Assembly (NCBI GenBank): GCA_965229725.1
Contig: OZ245923.1
Span: 372,001 to 436,000 of the forward strand
Direction: 5' to 3'
From: Aquirickettsia sp965229725
Lineage (GTDB): Bacteria; Pseudomonadota; Alphaproteobacteria; Rickettsiales; Midichloriaceae
Length of the DNA stretch: 64,000 nt
Shown: positions 51,313 through 59,752 of the stretch, piece by piece
Numbering within the stretch: position 1 is the stretch's first letter
How the letters are laid out: each line of letters begins with the position of its first letter
Made by a program: the position numbers and the translations under genes
Notes under the pieces: generated by a model
Told to the model about the DNA's origin: nothing
The model's database searches: none
The model's input: the letters and a program-made list of their open reading frames with translations, nothing else

Positions 51313-53568
51313 CTACACCTCCACTTCCACCAGTTCTAGAGGCCCTTCACATAGATTAAACGATATTATCTCATCACTATAATAAGAACTTTGAAAAATA
51401 TTAACGCTGAAATCAGCTAATTTTTCATCTCCTTGATTGCACCCATTACCCATAACAACATAGGTATTTACCGCAGTTTCTTCTTCTATTAGATATTTCA
51501 TACATTGTTTTAATGAATTAAAATCTCTTGGAGAAGTAATATTAATTGATTCATATTCAAGTATTTCTCTACAATTTATGATCTCTATTTTTTCGACCAA
51601 TAATCTACTAGCAAACGTAATAGCTATGCCAGCTTTTTGAAGATAATTCTTTGCTATAGTAGTCTTTATACAGCTAATTGCCTCTAGAGTGATAAGTCCC
51701 ATTATACCTTTCCAGAAATAATTAGATACTGTGTTATTAAATAAGCTGCACATAGCATAACTGAAATCATGCGCTATTTTATAATGGTTTTGCAATTCAG
51801 TTACTTTATCATAATAATTACTTTCTTTATAGTAATTTAAAAATTCAGCTTTATTTAAAATAAATGCATAATCCAATGGAGTTAATTGAAAAATTTGATC
51901 TTGGTACGTATTTAATTCATCTTTACATTTTACTAAATCTTGCAATGCGTCAAATACCTTTTTACTGTCAAACATAATGGATAATTGTAGGAAATTAAAA
52001 TTCATACTGTAATCGTTGCAGTTAACATTTCCTTTATTAATTTCCATTGTAACCGCCTCTGAATCATCTTTTTTAATCAGAGTAACTGCCTTTAGGTACT
52101 GGGATTTTTTTAAATTACTAAGTATTATCTTGCAATTATCTTCCTCCCTTGGAATTATTTCCATAAAAGACTCCAACACCTCTGCGTTAGGTATAGAAAA
52201 TTCAAATTCTCTACCATTTTTTTTCACTGAAAAATAACCAGAATTTAGCAGTAGGTATGCAAAAAACTCCTCGTTATCAATATCCGAATACCAATTATAC
52301 TTAAATAAAGAGATTTTATTATCAAACTTTAATTTAAAGGTTTTATTAGTTGATAATTCTAGAAATTTATTGCTTAATTCACTATTTGTACATTTCTCTT
52401 TAGCTAATAACCGTTTCAAAATCGTACTGGCACCAGTTCCTGTCCAATAATTTTGTGGAGTATAATCTTTATCTAAATATGCAGTATTGAGATATTTCAT
52501 CACTGCCCATGGAGTATATGCGTGAATGTATGTATCTACTTCAATAGGAATATAATATCCATCATACCAATCTGTTATTGTGCCAAAAACTTTATTTTTG
52601 TCGGCAAAAGGAAATTTATTTATTAATTGCCTTACTTCTTCTTGGGAAAAACCAAAATTTTTACTAAATTTAATATCGGAAATTCCATATGGTGATACAT
52701 TGTTACACCCAGATCCTGCTTCCTTATAGACTGTATCAAATATCCCAGTTAGTATTAATTTCTCTAAATATGAATTGGTCTTAGCTAAAGGTGAACAAAG
52801 TGTTTGAGAGATTAGTTTTGATGTTTCAATCACTAATTGATTCTGTCTTGAACTTTGCTCTTTTCCTAAATTCTTTTCCAAAAACGTATTAATCAATTTA
52901 TCATATTCATCAACTAAAATGTATACTTTTTCTCCATAATGTCTGTGCAATAACTCACTTAAAAACCCTATGCTACCCTCTAATGTGATTCCTTGATAAT
53001 CGATATTTATGTATTTTTGAAAATCCTCTTTTTCATCCTTATATAATTTATCACTATTCAAAACAGATCTAAAAGTTTTATATAAAGATTTGATCTTATC
53101 TTTAAGAGAGTCCTTTATTTCGTCAATTGTATCACCTATCACATCTTTTAAACTTATGAATATCACTGGATGTTTTCCTTGATATTTCATATAGTAACCT
53201 GCATCTACTTTCGATATAGCTAATTTATAATCTAAGAATATATCTTTATTGCAAACTAATTTATCACCATTTCCAAAAGGCAATGACCAGGTCCAAGGAT
53301 AAAAAGGAGAGTAATTATCTTCTGCTTGATCAGCTTTTTGGCATTTTTCAGTTTCTGGTTCAAGGAAAGTTTTTAACATATCTAAATTTAGAGTTTTACC
53401 CCATCGCCTAGGATAAGTAATCAGCATAGCTTTTTCACTGCTATCTAGTACTTCTTTTATAAACAAAGTTTTATCAACATAGATATCATACTGAGTAATC
53501 ATCTCTTTAAAATTATCAGTACCCAAGGCAATTTTTAGTGGCTGATTTTTATTTTCTGGATAAGTCAT
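51313..53568 (-). CDS. AAA-ATPase-like domain protein with non-standard C terminus
   Basis: The 751-residue product starts with the AAA-ATPase-like (PF09820-type) domain found in many host-associated bacteria. Visible parts are DNFKEMITQYDIYVDKTLFI, the P-loop ITYPRRWGKTLNLDML and Walker B VYILVDEYDKLINT. In most relatives a PD-(D/E)XK nuclease-like domain closes the protein. Here the C-terminal 250 residues instead have an ankyrin-like portion (FLQLSIMFDSKKVFDAL, QLTPLDYAFILNKAEFLNYY) and a hydrophobic stretch near 640-680 (ITLEAISCIK). The ATG at 53568 is preferred to in-frame alternatives up to 53580. The function is unknown. Confidence 0.8.
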   Translation of the reverse strand: MTYPENKNQPLKIALGTDNFKEMITQYDIYVDKTLFIKEVLDSSEKAMLITYPRRWGKTLNLDMLKTFLEPETEKCQKADQAEDNYSPFYPWTWSLPFGNGDKLVCNKDIFLDYKLAISKVDAGYYMKYQGKHPVIFISLKDVIGDTIDEIKDSLKDKIKSLYKTFRSVLNSDKLYKDEKEDFQKYINIDYQGITLEGSIGFLSELLHRHYGEKVYILVDEYDKLINTFLEKNLGKEQSSRQNQLVIETSKLISQTLCSPLAKTNSYLEKLILTGIFDTVYKEAGSGCNNVSPYGISDIKFSKNFGFSQEEVRQLINKFPFADKNKVFGTITDWYDGYYIPIEVDTYIHAYTPWAVMKYLNTAYLDKDYTPQNYWTGTGASTILKRLLAKEKCTNSELSNKFLELSTNKTFKLKFDNKISLFKYNWYSDIDNEEFFAYLLLNSGYFSVKKNGREFEFSIPNAEVLESFMEIIPREEDNCKIILSNLKKSQYLKAVTLIKKDDSEAVTMEINKGNVNCNDYSMNFNFLQLSIMFDSKKVFDALQDLVKCKDELNTYQDQIFQLTPLDYAFILNKAEFLNYYKESNYYDKVTELQNHYKIAHDFSYAMCSLFNNTVSNYFWKGIMGLITLEAISCIKTTIAKNYLQKAGIAITFASRLLVEKIEIINCREILEYESINITSPRDFNSLKQCMKYLIEEETAVNTYVVMGNGCNQGDEKLADFSVNIFQSSYYSDEIISFNLCEGPLELVEVEV

Positions 53569-53645
53569 AACACACACCAAGCAAAAATTTATAACCTATA
53601 TATCACATTTTCACCTAATTTGTACTTTTTATCAATAAAATTAGT

Positions 53646-54920
53646 TCATTTGACATTAATTTTATAATATTGCTTTAGTTTATTTTGCAGTGTATTTATC
53701 GAAATACCCAAAACCTTGGCTATTAGATCATAATTTTTATTATATTTGGATAGGGCTTTGTCAATTGCTTTTTTCTCTGTCGCCTCTAGTGATTCTATAT
53801 TATCTTCATCCGAAACATTTATTATGGATATACATTGATCTTCAATTTTGGGACCAATGGAGGTCAATACTGCTCTGTGAATAGTATTTTCTAGTTCTCT
53901 AACATTGCCTGGCCAAGAATGCAATGTCAGCTTTTGTAATGCAGATTCATCTAGAACTTTGGCTTCTAAATTATTTATTTTGCAATATTTTTTAAGAAAA
54001 TATTCTGCTAATGGTTTAATGTCCTCAATTCTATCAGTAAGTGACGGTACCTCTAAATGTATAACATTTAATCTATAAAACAAATCTTCTCTGAAATTAC
54101 CTTTTTTTACCTCTGAAATCAAATTTCTGTTAGTTGTGGCTATGATTCTAATATTAAGCTTCACCGGATCATTACCACCAACTCTAAAAATTTCTCTTTC
54201 CTGAATTGCCCTTAGTAATTTAGCTTGCAACTTTAAATCCATTTCACTAATTTCATCTAAAAAAAGCGTACTGTTATTTGCCTGCTCAAATTTCCCAATC
54301 CTCCTTTCCACAGCGCCAGTAAATGCACCTTTTTCATGTCCAAACATTTCTGATTCTAATAAACTTTCGGGAATTGCAGCACAATTTATCGATACCAATT
54401 CATTTGATGGATTTTTACTATGTTTATGTATCAATTTTGCAATAATCTCTTTGCCAACTCCTGATTGACCAGAAATCAAAACATTAGCAATCGATGGAGC
54501 AATTTGCTTAGCAATTGAGATCACTTTTAACATTTCTTGAGAAAAACAAATTATCTCTTCATTATGTTCTGAATTATTTGATATTATCGAAAACAATGTA
54601 GCAATCGCATCTTTGTTTGGAGGAAGCAACACATATTCAATGGCCCCTTCCTTTATACTTTCAGCAGCTCTTTTCGGATTATTAGAAAGCCCACAAGAAA
54701 CAATGGGTATTGAAAAATGCTCACTATCAAGAGCACTTTTTAATTCTTTAATATTCATTTCAGAATCAATCATGATTAATTCAATATTCTTGCCGCTTCT
54801 CAATGTTATCATAGCTGAGTTAAAATCAATCGCATGCATAATCCTAGCGTTTTGCTCCTTAGCTAATTTTGCAGCATTAATCATATGTCCTTTTAAATCA
54901 CCTACTATCAATAAACGCAT
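53646..54920 (-). CDS. flbD: FlbD-like sigma-54-dependent flagellar transcription regulator
   Basis: The 424-residue product matches Caulobacter FlbD, an activator of late flagellar genes that works with sigma-54. The pseudo-receiver domain begins MRLLIVGDLKGHMINAAKLA and contains IPIVSCGLSNNPKRAAESIK, in which the usual acidic pocket is incomplete. The AAA+ domain has SGQSGVGKEIIAKLIH, the sigma-54 loop GAFTGA in HEKGAFTGAVERRIGKFEQA, TLFLDEISEMD and IIATTNRN. The C terminus is a Fis-type HTH, YDLIAKVLGISINTLQNKL. The first 60 residues distinguish it from NtrX. Flagellar structural genes are not in the window. Confidence 0.88.
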   Translation of the reverse strand: MRLLIVGDLKGHMINAAKLAKEQNARIMHAIDFNSAMITLRSGKNIELIMIDSEMNIKELKSALDSEHFSIPIVSCGLSNNPKRAAESIKEGAIEYVLLPPNKDAIATLFSIISNNSEHNEEIICFSQEMLKVISIAKQIAPSIANVLISGQSGVGKEIIAKLIHKHSKNPSNELVSINCAAIPESLLESEMFGHEKGAFTGAVERRIGKFEQANNSTLFLDEISEMDLKLQAKLLRAIQEREIFRVGGNDPVKLNIRIIATTNRNLISEVKKGNFREDLFYRLNVIHLEVPSLTDRIEDIKPLAEYFLKKYCKINNLEAKVLDESALQKLTLHSWPGNVRELENTIHRAVLTSIGPKIEDQCISIINVSDEDNIESLEATEKKAIDKALSKYNKNYDLIAKVLGISINTLQNKLKQYYKINVK

Positions 54921-55003
54921 CTTTCACTCTATAATTTATTACCTAAATTATAGTCACAAAATAACTTAAATCAATGTAGGATATCTTATTAATAATACAA
55001 TCA

Positions 55004-55897
55004 CTAATCGTAATTTATATTTCCCCATGAAATACCTCCTATCACCCCTGCAATAAAAATTAAAACAGCTGCCAAGCACAATGCAAATGAGGGTTTTGCA
55101 AATCCAAGTAAAATCAAAATCAATATAGAAATGATCGGATTAAAGTACGATAAAATACTTAATAATTTCAAATTGCCTTTTTTGATTCCATAATCCCAGA
55201 AAAAATATGCTAAGCAATGTGTGGCAATCCCCATAAATATCAGCGCCAATATATTGCCAAAAGATGGGATCACAGTTTCTTCATAGTATAAATGCATACA
55301 AAGTGATAATATTAATCCAATACCACAATAAATTCCGATCATTTCTGGCTTTAACTTACCGTATGATTTTGAAATTAACGTATAACATGTCCAAAATAGC
55401 GCCGCACTAAACGCAAAGATATACCCTTTTATATACTGATATTCAAAAGAAACAACTCGCGGACTATCATAAAAAATCAAAATATATATTGCCATAAATG
55501 CAATAATACTAGATATAAAATATCTAAAATGAAATTTTTCATTAGGCAATAGTGCAGAAAAAAGAATAACCATTATAGGCCATAAAAAATTAATTAAATC
55601 TGCATGTGCAACTGGTGCATGTTTAAAGGACATAATAAAAAGCAGCTCATTTCCAAAAATACCAATTATACCAACTACCCAAATATAAAAAGGATGCTTA
55701 GTGATATTTTTCCAATTATTATTTTTTATGTTGTATAAAACAGAGCATACAAAACCTATGAAAAATACTATAGTTAATATTTCATAGGTAGGGATGCCTT
55801 TTAAACTTGCAACTAATACTGCCGATACAGCCCACATTAGAAGCCCTAATTGACCAACTATATTAGCTTTGTACTTCTTATAAAACCTACTATTAAT
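55004..55897 (-). CDS. DMT superfamily (EamA) transporter, probable ATT start
   Basis: This is a ten-helix DMT transporter of about 297 residues. The shortest canonical frame starts at ATG 55837. However, the frame is open upstream and reads KKYKANIVGQLGLLMWAVSA, which completes the first membrane helix and its basic flank. There is no ATG, GTG or TTG between a TAA at 55900 and that ATG, but ATT at 55897 is 7 bases after AAGGA (55909-55905). EamA repeat text includes APVAHADLINFLWPIMVILFSAL and FFWDYGIKKGNL. The substrate is unknown. It lies upstream of flbD on the same strand, with 84 bases between them. Confidence 0.82.
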   Translation of the reverse strand: MNSRFYKKYKANIVGQLGLLMWAVSAVLVASLKGIPTYEILTIVFFIGFVCSVLYNIKNNNWKNITKHPFYIWVVGIIGIFGNELLFIMSFKHAPVAHADLINFLWPIMVILFSALLPNEKFHFRYFISSIIAFMAIYILIFYDSPRVVSFEYQYIKGYIFAFSAALFWTCYTLISKSYGKLKPEMIGIYCGIGLILSLCMHLYYEETVIPSFGNILALIFMGIATHCLAYFFWDYGIKKGNLKLLSILSYFNPIISILILILLGFAKPSFALCLAAVLIFIAGVIGGISWGNINYD

Positions 55898-56024
55898 TTA
55901 ACTATCCTTACTATTAAGGGTAACATTTTATTTATGAACAAAAAAAAGTCAACATTGTTAAAAAAAATCGTTATTAACAATTCAGGATGCTAAATTATAA
56001 ATTTTAATTTTTATTAAAAATATA

Positions 56025-56053
56025 TTGACTAGTAATAAAATTACAAGTATAAT
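56025..56053 (+). promoter_or_regulatory. Near-consensus sigma-70 promoter of the second effector-like island
   Basis: TTGACT at 56025-56030 is followed after exactly 17 bases by a perfect TATAAT at 56048-56053. It is the best promoter in the window. The expected start is near 56060, which gives a long leader of about 220 bases before the gene at 56282, or a short leader before the 43-codon ORF at 56080. Confidence 0.75.
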
Positions 56054-56079
56054 TCTCTACGAAATAATGTTTTAAACCT

Positions 56080-56211
56080 ATGAAAATTAACCACATATCA
56101 TCTTATAGCATTAGAGATATTCTGCCAAGGTGGGTTAATTGCGACTTCATTAGGCTGATATTTACATCCTATCTAGGGTCAATTTATAGATTTAGTTTCT
56201 TTATTAATTAA
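56080..56211 (+). CDS. Small ORF of 43 codons in the leader
   Basis: An ATG 27 bases after the -10 hexamer opens a frame of 43 codons. The product begins MKINHISSYSIRDILPRWVN and ends with aromatic-rich YRFSFFIN. No ribosome binding site is obvious. It could be a leader peptide, a remnant of a larger gene or a chance frame. The residues show no known domain. Confidence 0.3.
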   Translation: MKINHISSYSIRDILPRWVNCDFIRLIFTSYLGSIYRFSFFIN

Positions 56212-56281
56212 GCTAAGTTTCTAAATTACCCCCCTTTTTTTTCCTACATCGATCTACAATAAATTTTAACGGTAAAGAATT

Positions 56282-57295
56282 ATGCATAATATAAAGTCTA
56301 TAGCAAATGCTATATATACAATCAGCAAACCAATACTACCTGAGGCCGCTAGAGCAACAGCAGCATTTTCAACTGCATACATATTTAATTCATATGTATA
56401 TGAACCCATAGCTAATACTACATCAGAGTATGCTAAAGAGTTGGGGTTATATGGATATAAAACTGCAGTTTCTGAAAGCATATACAATTTCACCTCTACC
56501 AATTTAAGCCCAGAAATTGCTGATTTTGGCTCTCATTTAACAACAAATTTTCTGCCATCATTAAAAAACGCTATGTTATTAGATGGTATAGTATTTTATG
56601 TTTTAGGAGGTCCGGTACTACCAGCAATCATTGGAGCGACAATTGCCTATGACTTAAGAGCAAGTATCAATAGTTATTTTGAAAATTCTAAGCCACATGG
56701 GGTAGCAGGAGGATTTTTTGCAGGTGCAATTAAATATGGAATTGCAGGATTAGCCTTAGATAAAAAAGTATTATTTATAGGTGCTATGAATAACGCTGCT
56801 TATGAATATTTTAAAACAGAAAGTGATGATATTGTTGCTGATAGCGATGTAATGGGCTTATATGCTTTACTAACTCAAATAGAGGGTGTAGATGCCATAC
56901 TTAAAGTTATGTTAAAAGAAAAAGGTAAATTAGAACAACTTACAGCAACCTTAAAGGTTGCGGGGCTATTGAGTGGTTCAGTGTGGGGGTTATTACAAAA
57001 GAGTAAATTTAATGAGCTAAAGTACAACTGTACAGAAAGTATTCCAAATCTTTTTAGTAAGTCTTATGACGATATTTTATATACGGTTAATCTACAAAAA
57101 CCTGTATCTAATGATTTAGAAAATGAAGTGATAAATATAAACTCTGCACTTTACTATAATACTAAAACACAGTGTATTTTAAAAGATTTTGCACAATTAG
57201 ATATATGTGCCCTTGATGAGCATGATGATGAGTTGTCACAAAATACAGAATTGAATAACGAAGAAGTTTTACAAAATATAAAAGAAGACCTATAA
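56282..57295 (+). CDS. Hypothetical protein with hydrophobic, glycine/alanine-rich N-terminal half
   Basis: The 337-residue product has hydrophobic segments about residues 18-36, 95-122 (MLLDGIVFYVLGGPVLPAII) and 140-165 (VAGGFFAGAIKYGIAGLAL), so it may insert in a membrane. It also has an acidic, asparagine-rich C terminus (DEHDDELSQNTELNNEE). No signal peptide or known family is recognised. It follows a strong promoter and lies 140 bases before the kinase-like gene, suggesting a shared host-interaction role. That is an inference from context only. Confidence 0.6.
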   Translation: MHNIKSIANAIYTISKPILPEAARATAAFSTAYIFNSYVYEPIANTTSEYAKELGLYGYKTAVSESIYNFTSTNLSPEIADFGSHLTTNFLPSLKNAMLLDGIVFYVLGGPVLPAIIGATIAYDLRASINSYFENSKPHGVAGGFFAGAIKYGIAGLALDKKVLFIGAMNNAAYEYFKTESDDIVADSDVMGLYALLTQIEGVDAILKVMLKEKGKLEQLTATLKVAGLLSGSVWGLLQKSKFNELKYNCTESIPNLFSKSYDDILYTVNLQKPVSNDLENEVININSALYYNTKTQCILKDFAQLDICALDEHDDELSQNTELNNEEVLQNIKEDL

Positions 57296-57435
57296 ACATA
57301 TGCAATGCAGTAAGTATGCATTGCATTGATTTTTTAGTTAAAAATAATACTATAAATTATATAATATGTAAAAAAAACTTTACAACGTTATTACTGAAAC
57401 TTACCATATTATAATAACATTTTATGTTGCTGTGA

Positions 57436-59406
57436 GTGTATAAAAAAGTATCATATTTTATTTCAACTGGACAAGATACAGCTGGTAAAACTCCAAGTTT
57501 TCAAGCTACACTAAAAGGTGATAGTCAAAAAGTAAGATATCAAATAAAGCGTTCAAATTATATAAATAGATTTAGAAGATGGATTGGATTAGACCCTGAT
57601 CAATCTGACATACTTGGTGAATACATCGCATCTAGAGTAACAGCAAATTTGCTTAATAAAAATTCACCTCCAGATTTAGCTCCTGAAGTTGATTTAATTT
57701 ACAATGAGAATCAACACGATTTTAGCTTAGCCTCAAAATATTTAAATGACAGGAACCAAAGATTTGTTGGCATGACCCTTGGTGAATTGATTGAAGATAA
57801 AGATAAACTAAAAACTCAAGAAGATATAAGCCAGCTTAATGAATTAAGAGAATCTTTAGTTATCTTAAAGAAAATGGAATCTGTACTAGAACTTAGCACT
57901 CCTAGACAAGAGATGTTAGATAATCTTGTTAAGGATTATCTAGAAAAATTAGATTCTAGTTTTCAAGAAATTGAACGGACCAAAAAAATTGAAGAACCTT
58001 ATGAAAAAAGAAGGAAAAAGACAAAATTAGTATTTGGAAATGCCAAAGATAATCAATTATCAATGGATAAATCTTGTAAAATTGAAATTGAAGGTGTGCC
58101 AGAAGCTGTTTCTATTAATAAAACGGAACTTTATAATGCTTTAGCAAGCTCAATTATTCTTGGTGATCATGATATCAATCCTAATAATTTTTATGCTATT
58201 TTTGATAAAAAAACAAAAGAAGTGCGTATTGGAAGAATCGATTTGGGCCATGCATTTAATGATTTAATAAAAAATTGGATGGTTGGTTCTCATACACCTA
58301 ATATTAATGGTAATCGAGGAGCAGTTTTAGATTTTCTTAATAAAAAAAAAGAAAACGGAGGAGTGACAAAATTCAGTAGACATATTGACAAAGGAATTAT
58401 TTTAGACCCTGAGTTTGCTCAAGCTTTGAGAGATCAAACCAAAGATATAACTGGCACATTAAATACTTGTAAAGGTGAGATATTAGAATTAATGAAGGCA
58501 GATGACAAAGTAAGAAAAAAGCTAGTGAAGTCAGCAAAAACTATGCAAAAAAGAATAGGGATAACTGGATTTTTAGATAAAATTGCTCATCGAATTGGTA
58601 ATATTTCTAATAAAACACTAAGAAACATTATTGGAGTAACAGTCTTATTTACTAGAAAATTACTTAAAGCTCTTCTTTTTATACCAAAAAAAATATTAAG
58701 CATCCCCAAAAAACTTGCTATGCTTATTCCTCCAATTAGAAATTATTATGAGCAACAGCAACATAAATCAGATGAGAAGTTGATAAATGATCTTTTTGAT
58801 AACTGTAATAAATATATTGCTAGAAATCAGGAAGAATCTCAATCTGTTGCAAACTTGATTGATATTCAAATTATTGTAAAAAATTTACTTGAAAAAGAAA
58901 ATGTTGCAGAAAAAGATATTAAAGAAGTAAAAGATAAAATAGAAGCTATTTACCAAGCCGATCAAAATTATTTAAAAAATAAATCTTTAAAGGATAAAGT
59001 TGAGTGGGTAAATTCTAGCGAATCCTCTAAACCTTTAAAAATGAACTTAAACAAATATATAAAAACCCAAGCTATGCAATTAGGAAAAAAAGATTTGGCT
59101 ATGAAAATAATAAAAACTTTTGAGGGCAAAAATATGGTCTCAAAAGAAAAAGAGGTAGAAGTTAATCAAAAAGGAGAGGTTGGGCACTCTATAGATGCAA
59201 CTAAAGAACAATCCATAAAAAAAGACAATCAACATGCCACTGTAGCCACATTAAATCAACATCATTCACATCATGCAAAAGATGTAGGGCAGCATCATAC
59301 AATACGTACAACCTTGGACTTGGCAATAAAAGATCATGATATCAAGAAATCATTCTGTTCTGGAGCAAAGTCTCTAAATAAAATGTCACATATTAGAGGA
59401 CACTGA
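57436..59406 (+). CDS. Large putative effector with kinase-like catalytic motifs
   Basis: The 656-residue product starts with GTG. A segment near residues 243-275 reads LGDHDINPNNFYAIFD and, after a beta turn, GRIDLGHAFND. This resembles the catalytic loop (DxxxxN) and metal-binding DFG-type motif of phosphoinositide-kinase-like and LepB-like bacterial effectors. The N terminus has VSYFISTGQDTAGKTPSFQA. A hydrophobic/basic stretch lies around 415-440 (LLFIPKKILSIPKKLAMLI), and helical segments follow. The C terminus is histidine-rich (NQHHSHHAKDVGQHH). No signal peptide is present. Kinase activity is inferred, not shown. No strong ribosome binding site precedes the GTG. Confidence 0.62.
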   Translation: MYKKVSYFISTGQDTAGKTPSFQATLKGDSQKVRYQIKRSNYINRFRRWIGLDPDQSDILGEYIASRVTANLLNKNSPPDLAPEVDLIYNENQHDFSLASKYLNDRNQRFVGMTLGELIEDKDKLKTQEDISQLNELRESLVILKKMESVLELSTPRQEMLDNLVKDYLEKLDSSFQEIERTKKIEEPYEKRRKKTKLVFGNAKDNQLSMDKSCKIEIEGVPEAVSINKTELYNALASSIILGDHDINPNNFYAIFDKKTKEVRIGRIDLGHAFNDLIKNWMVGSHTPNINGNRGAVLDFLNKKKENGGVTKFSRHIDKGIILDPEFAQALRDQTKDITGTLNTCKGEILELMKADDKVRKKLVKSAKTMQKRIGITGFLDKIAHRIGNISNKTLRNIIGVTVLFTRKLLKALLFIPKKILSIPKKLAMLIPPIRNYYEQQQHKSDEKLINDLFDNCNKYIARNQEESQSVANLIDIQIIVKNLLEKENVAEKDIKEVKDKIEAIYQADQNYLKNKSLKDKVEWVNSSESSKPLKMNLNKYIKTQAMQLGKKDLAMKIIKTFEGKNMVSKEKEVEVNQKGEVGHSIDATKEQSIKKDNQHATVATLNQHHSHHAKDVGQHHTIRTTLDLAIKDHDIKKSFCSGAKSLNKMSHIRGH

Positions 59407-59752
59407 TGCCGTTTTGAAAATTAAGAAAAAACTCATGAAATGTGAGAATTGTAGAGGAGGGTGTAATAAATATTTTTAGTAACTTATACAAGGTACATTA
59501 CGAGAGTGTTGAAATGGACCATACGCGTCAAGTTAAGCTCGCACCGTTGTTAATTTGAGCATTTGAAGTATTGATATTATTTTCTATATTATTCATTTTG
59601 ACTCCTATAATTTATTGATTATCATATCATATTTTATAGTGTCTTTCAGATCATATCTTTACTATTGCACCAGTAGACTTTATCGTAACGTTTTCTTTTT
59701 AAATACCTAATCTGGTATTTTGGGTGTATAGCGTGACCATTGTTGCAATACC
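59407..59752. other. Intergenic region with a truncated gene start
   Basis: No intact gene is found in these 346 bases apart from a 22-codon minus-strand frame with a strong ribosome binding site, listed separately. The sequence near 59507-59545 is less AT-rich than the surroundings and could derive from an old rearrangement. Confidence 0.4.
59528..59596 (-). pseudogene. 22-codon ORF with strong Shine-Dalgarno, probable 5' remnant of a lost gene
   Basis: The minus-strand sequence AGGAG (59606-59602) lies 5 bases before an ATG at 59596. The frame encodes MNNIENNINTSNAQINNGAS and two more residues, then TGA. Good ribosome binding sites are rare in this window, so this was probably the start of a real gene, now cut off. 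It could instead be a genuine small peptide. Confidence 0.4.

Larger units (their letters stand above)
55898..56281. other. Intergenic region with promoter and leader
   Basis: This 384-base spacer separates the divergent DMT transporter and effector-like genes. It contains the near-consensus promoter and the 43-codon ORF described separately. A tract of C6 followed by T8 lies near 56227-56240 and may influence transcription or translation of the downstream gene. Confidence 0.5.

Noticed and set aside
53646..54920. Reading the sigma-54 regulator as NtrX, partner of the NtrY-like kinase
   Set aside because: The first 100 residues match the FlbD pseudo-receiver rather than NtrX, and the two genes are about 35 kb apart.
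59441..59550. Transposase remnant suggested by short frames after the kinase-like gene
   Set aside because: The frames are too short, lack a recognisable DDE or HTH motif, and no terminal inverted repeats or target duplication are visible.
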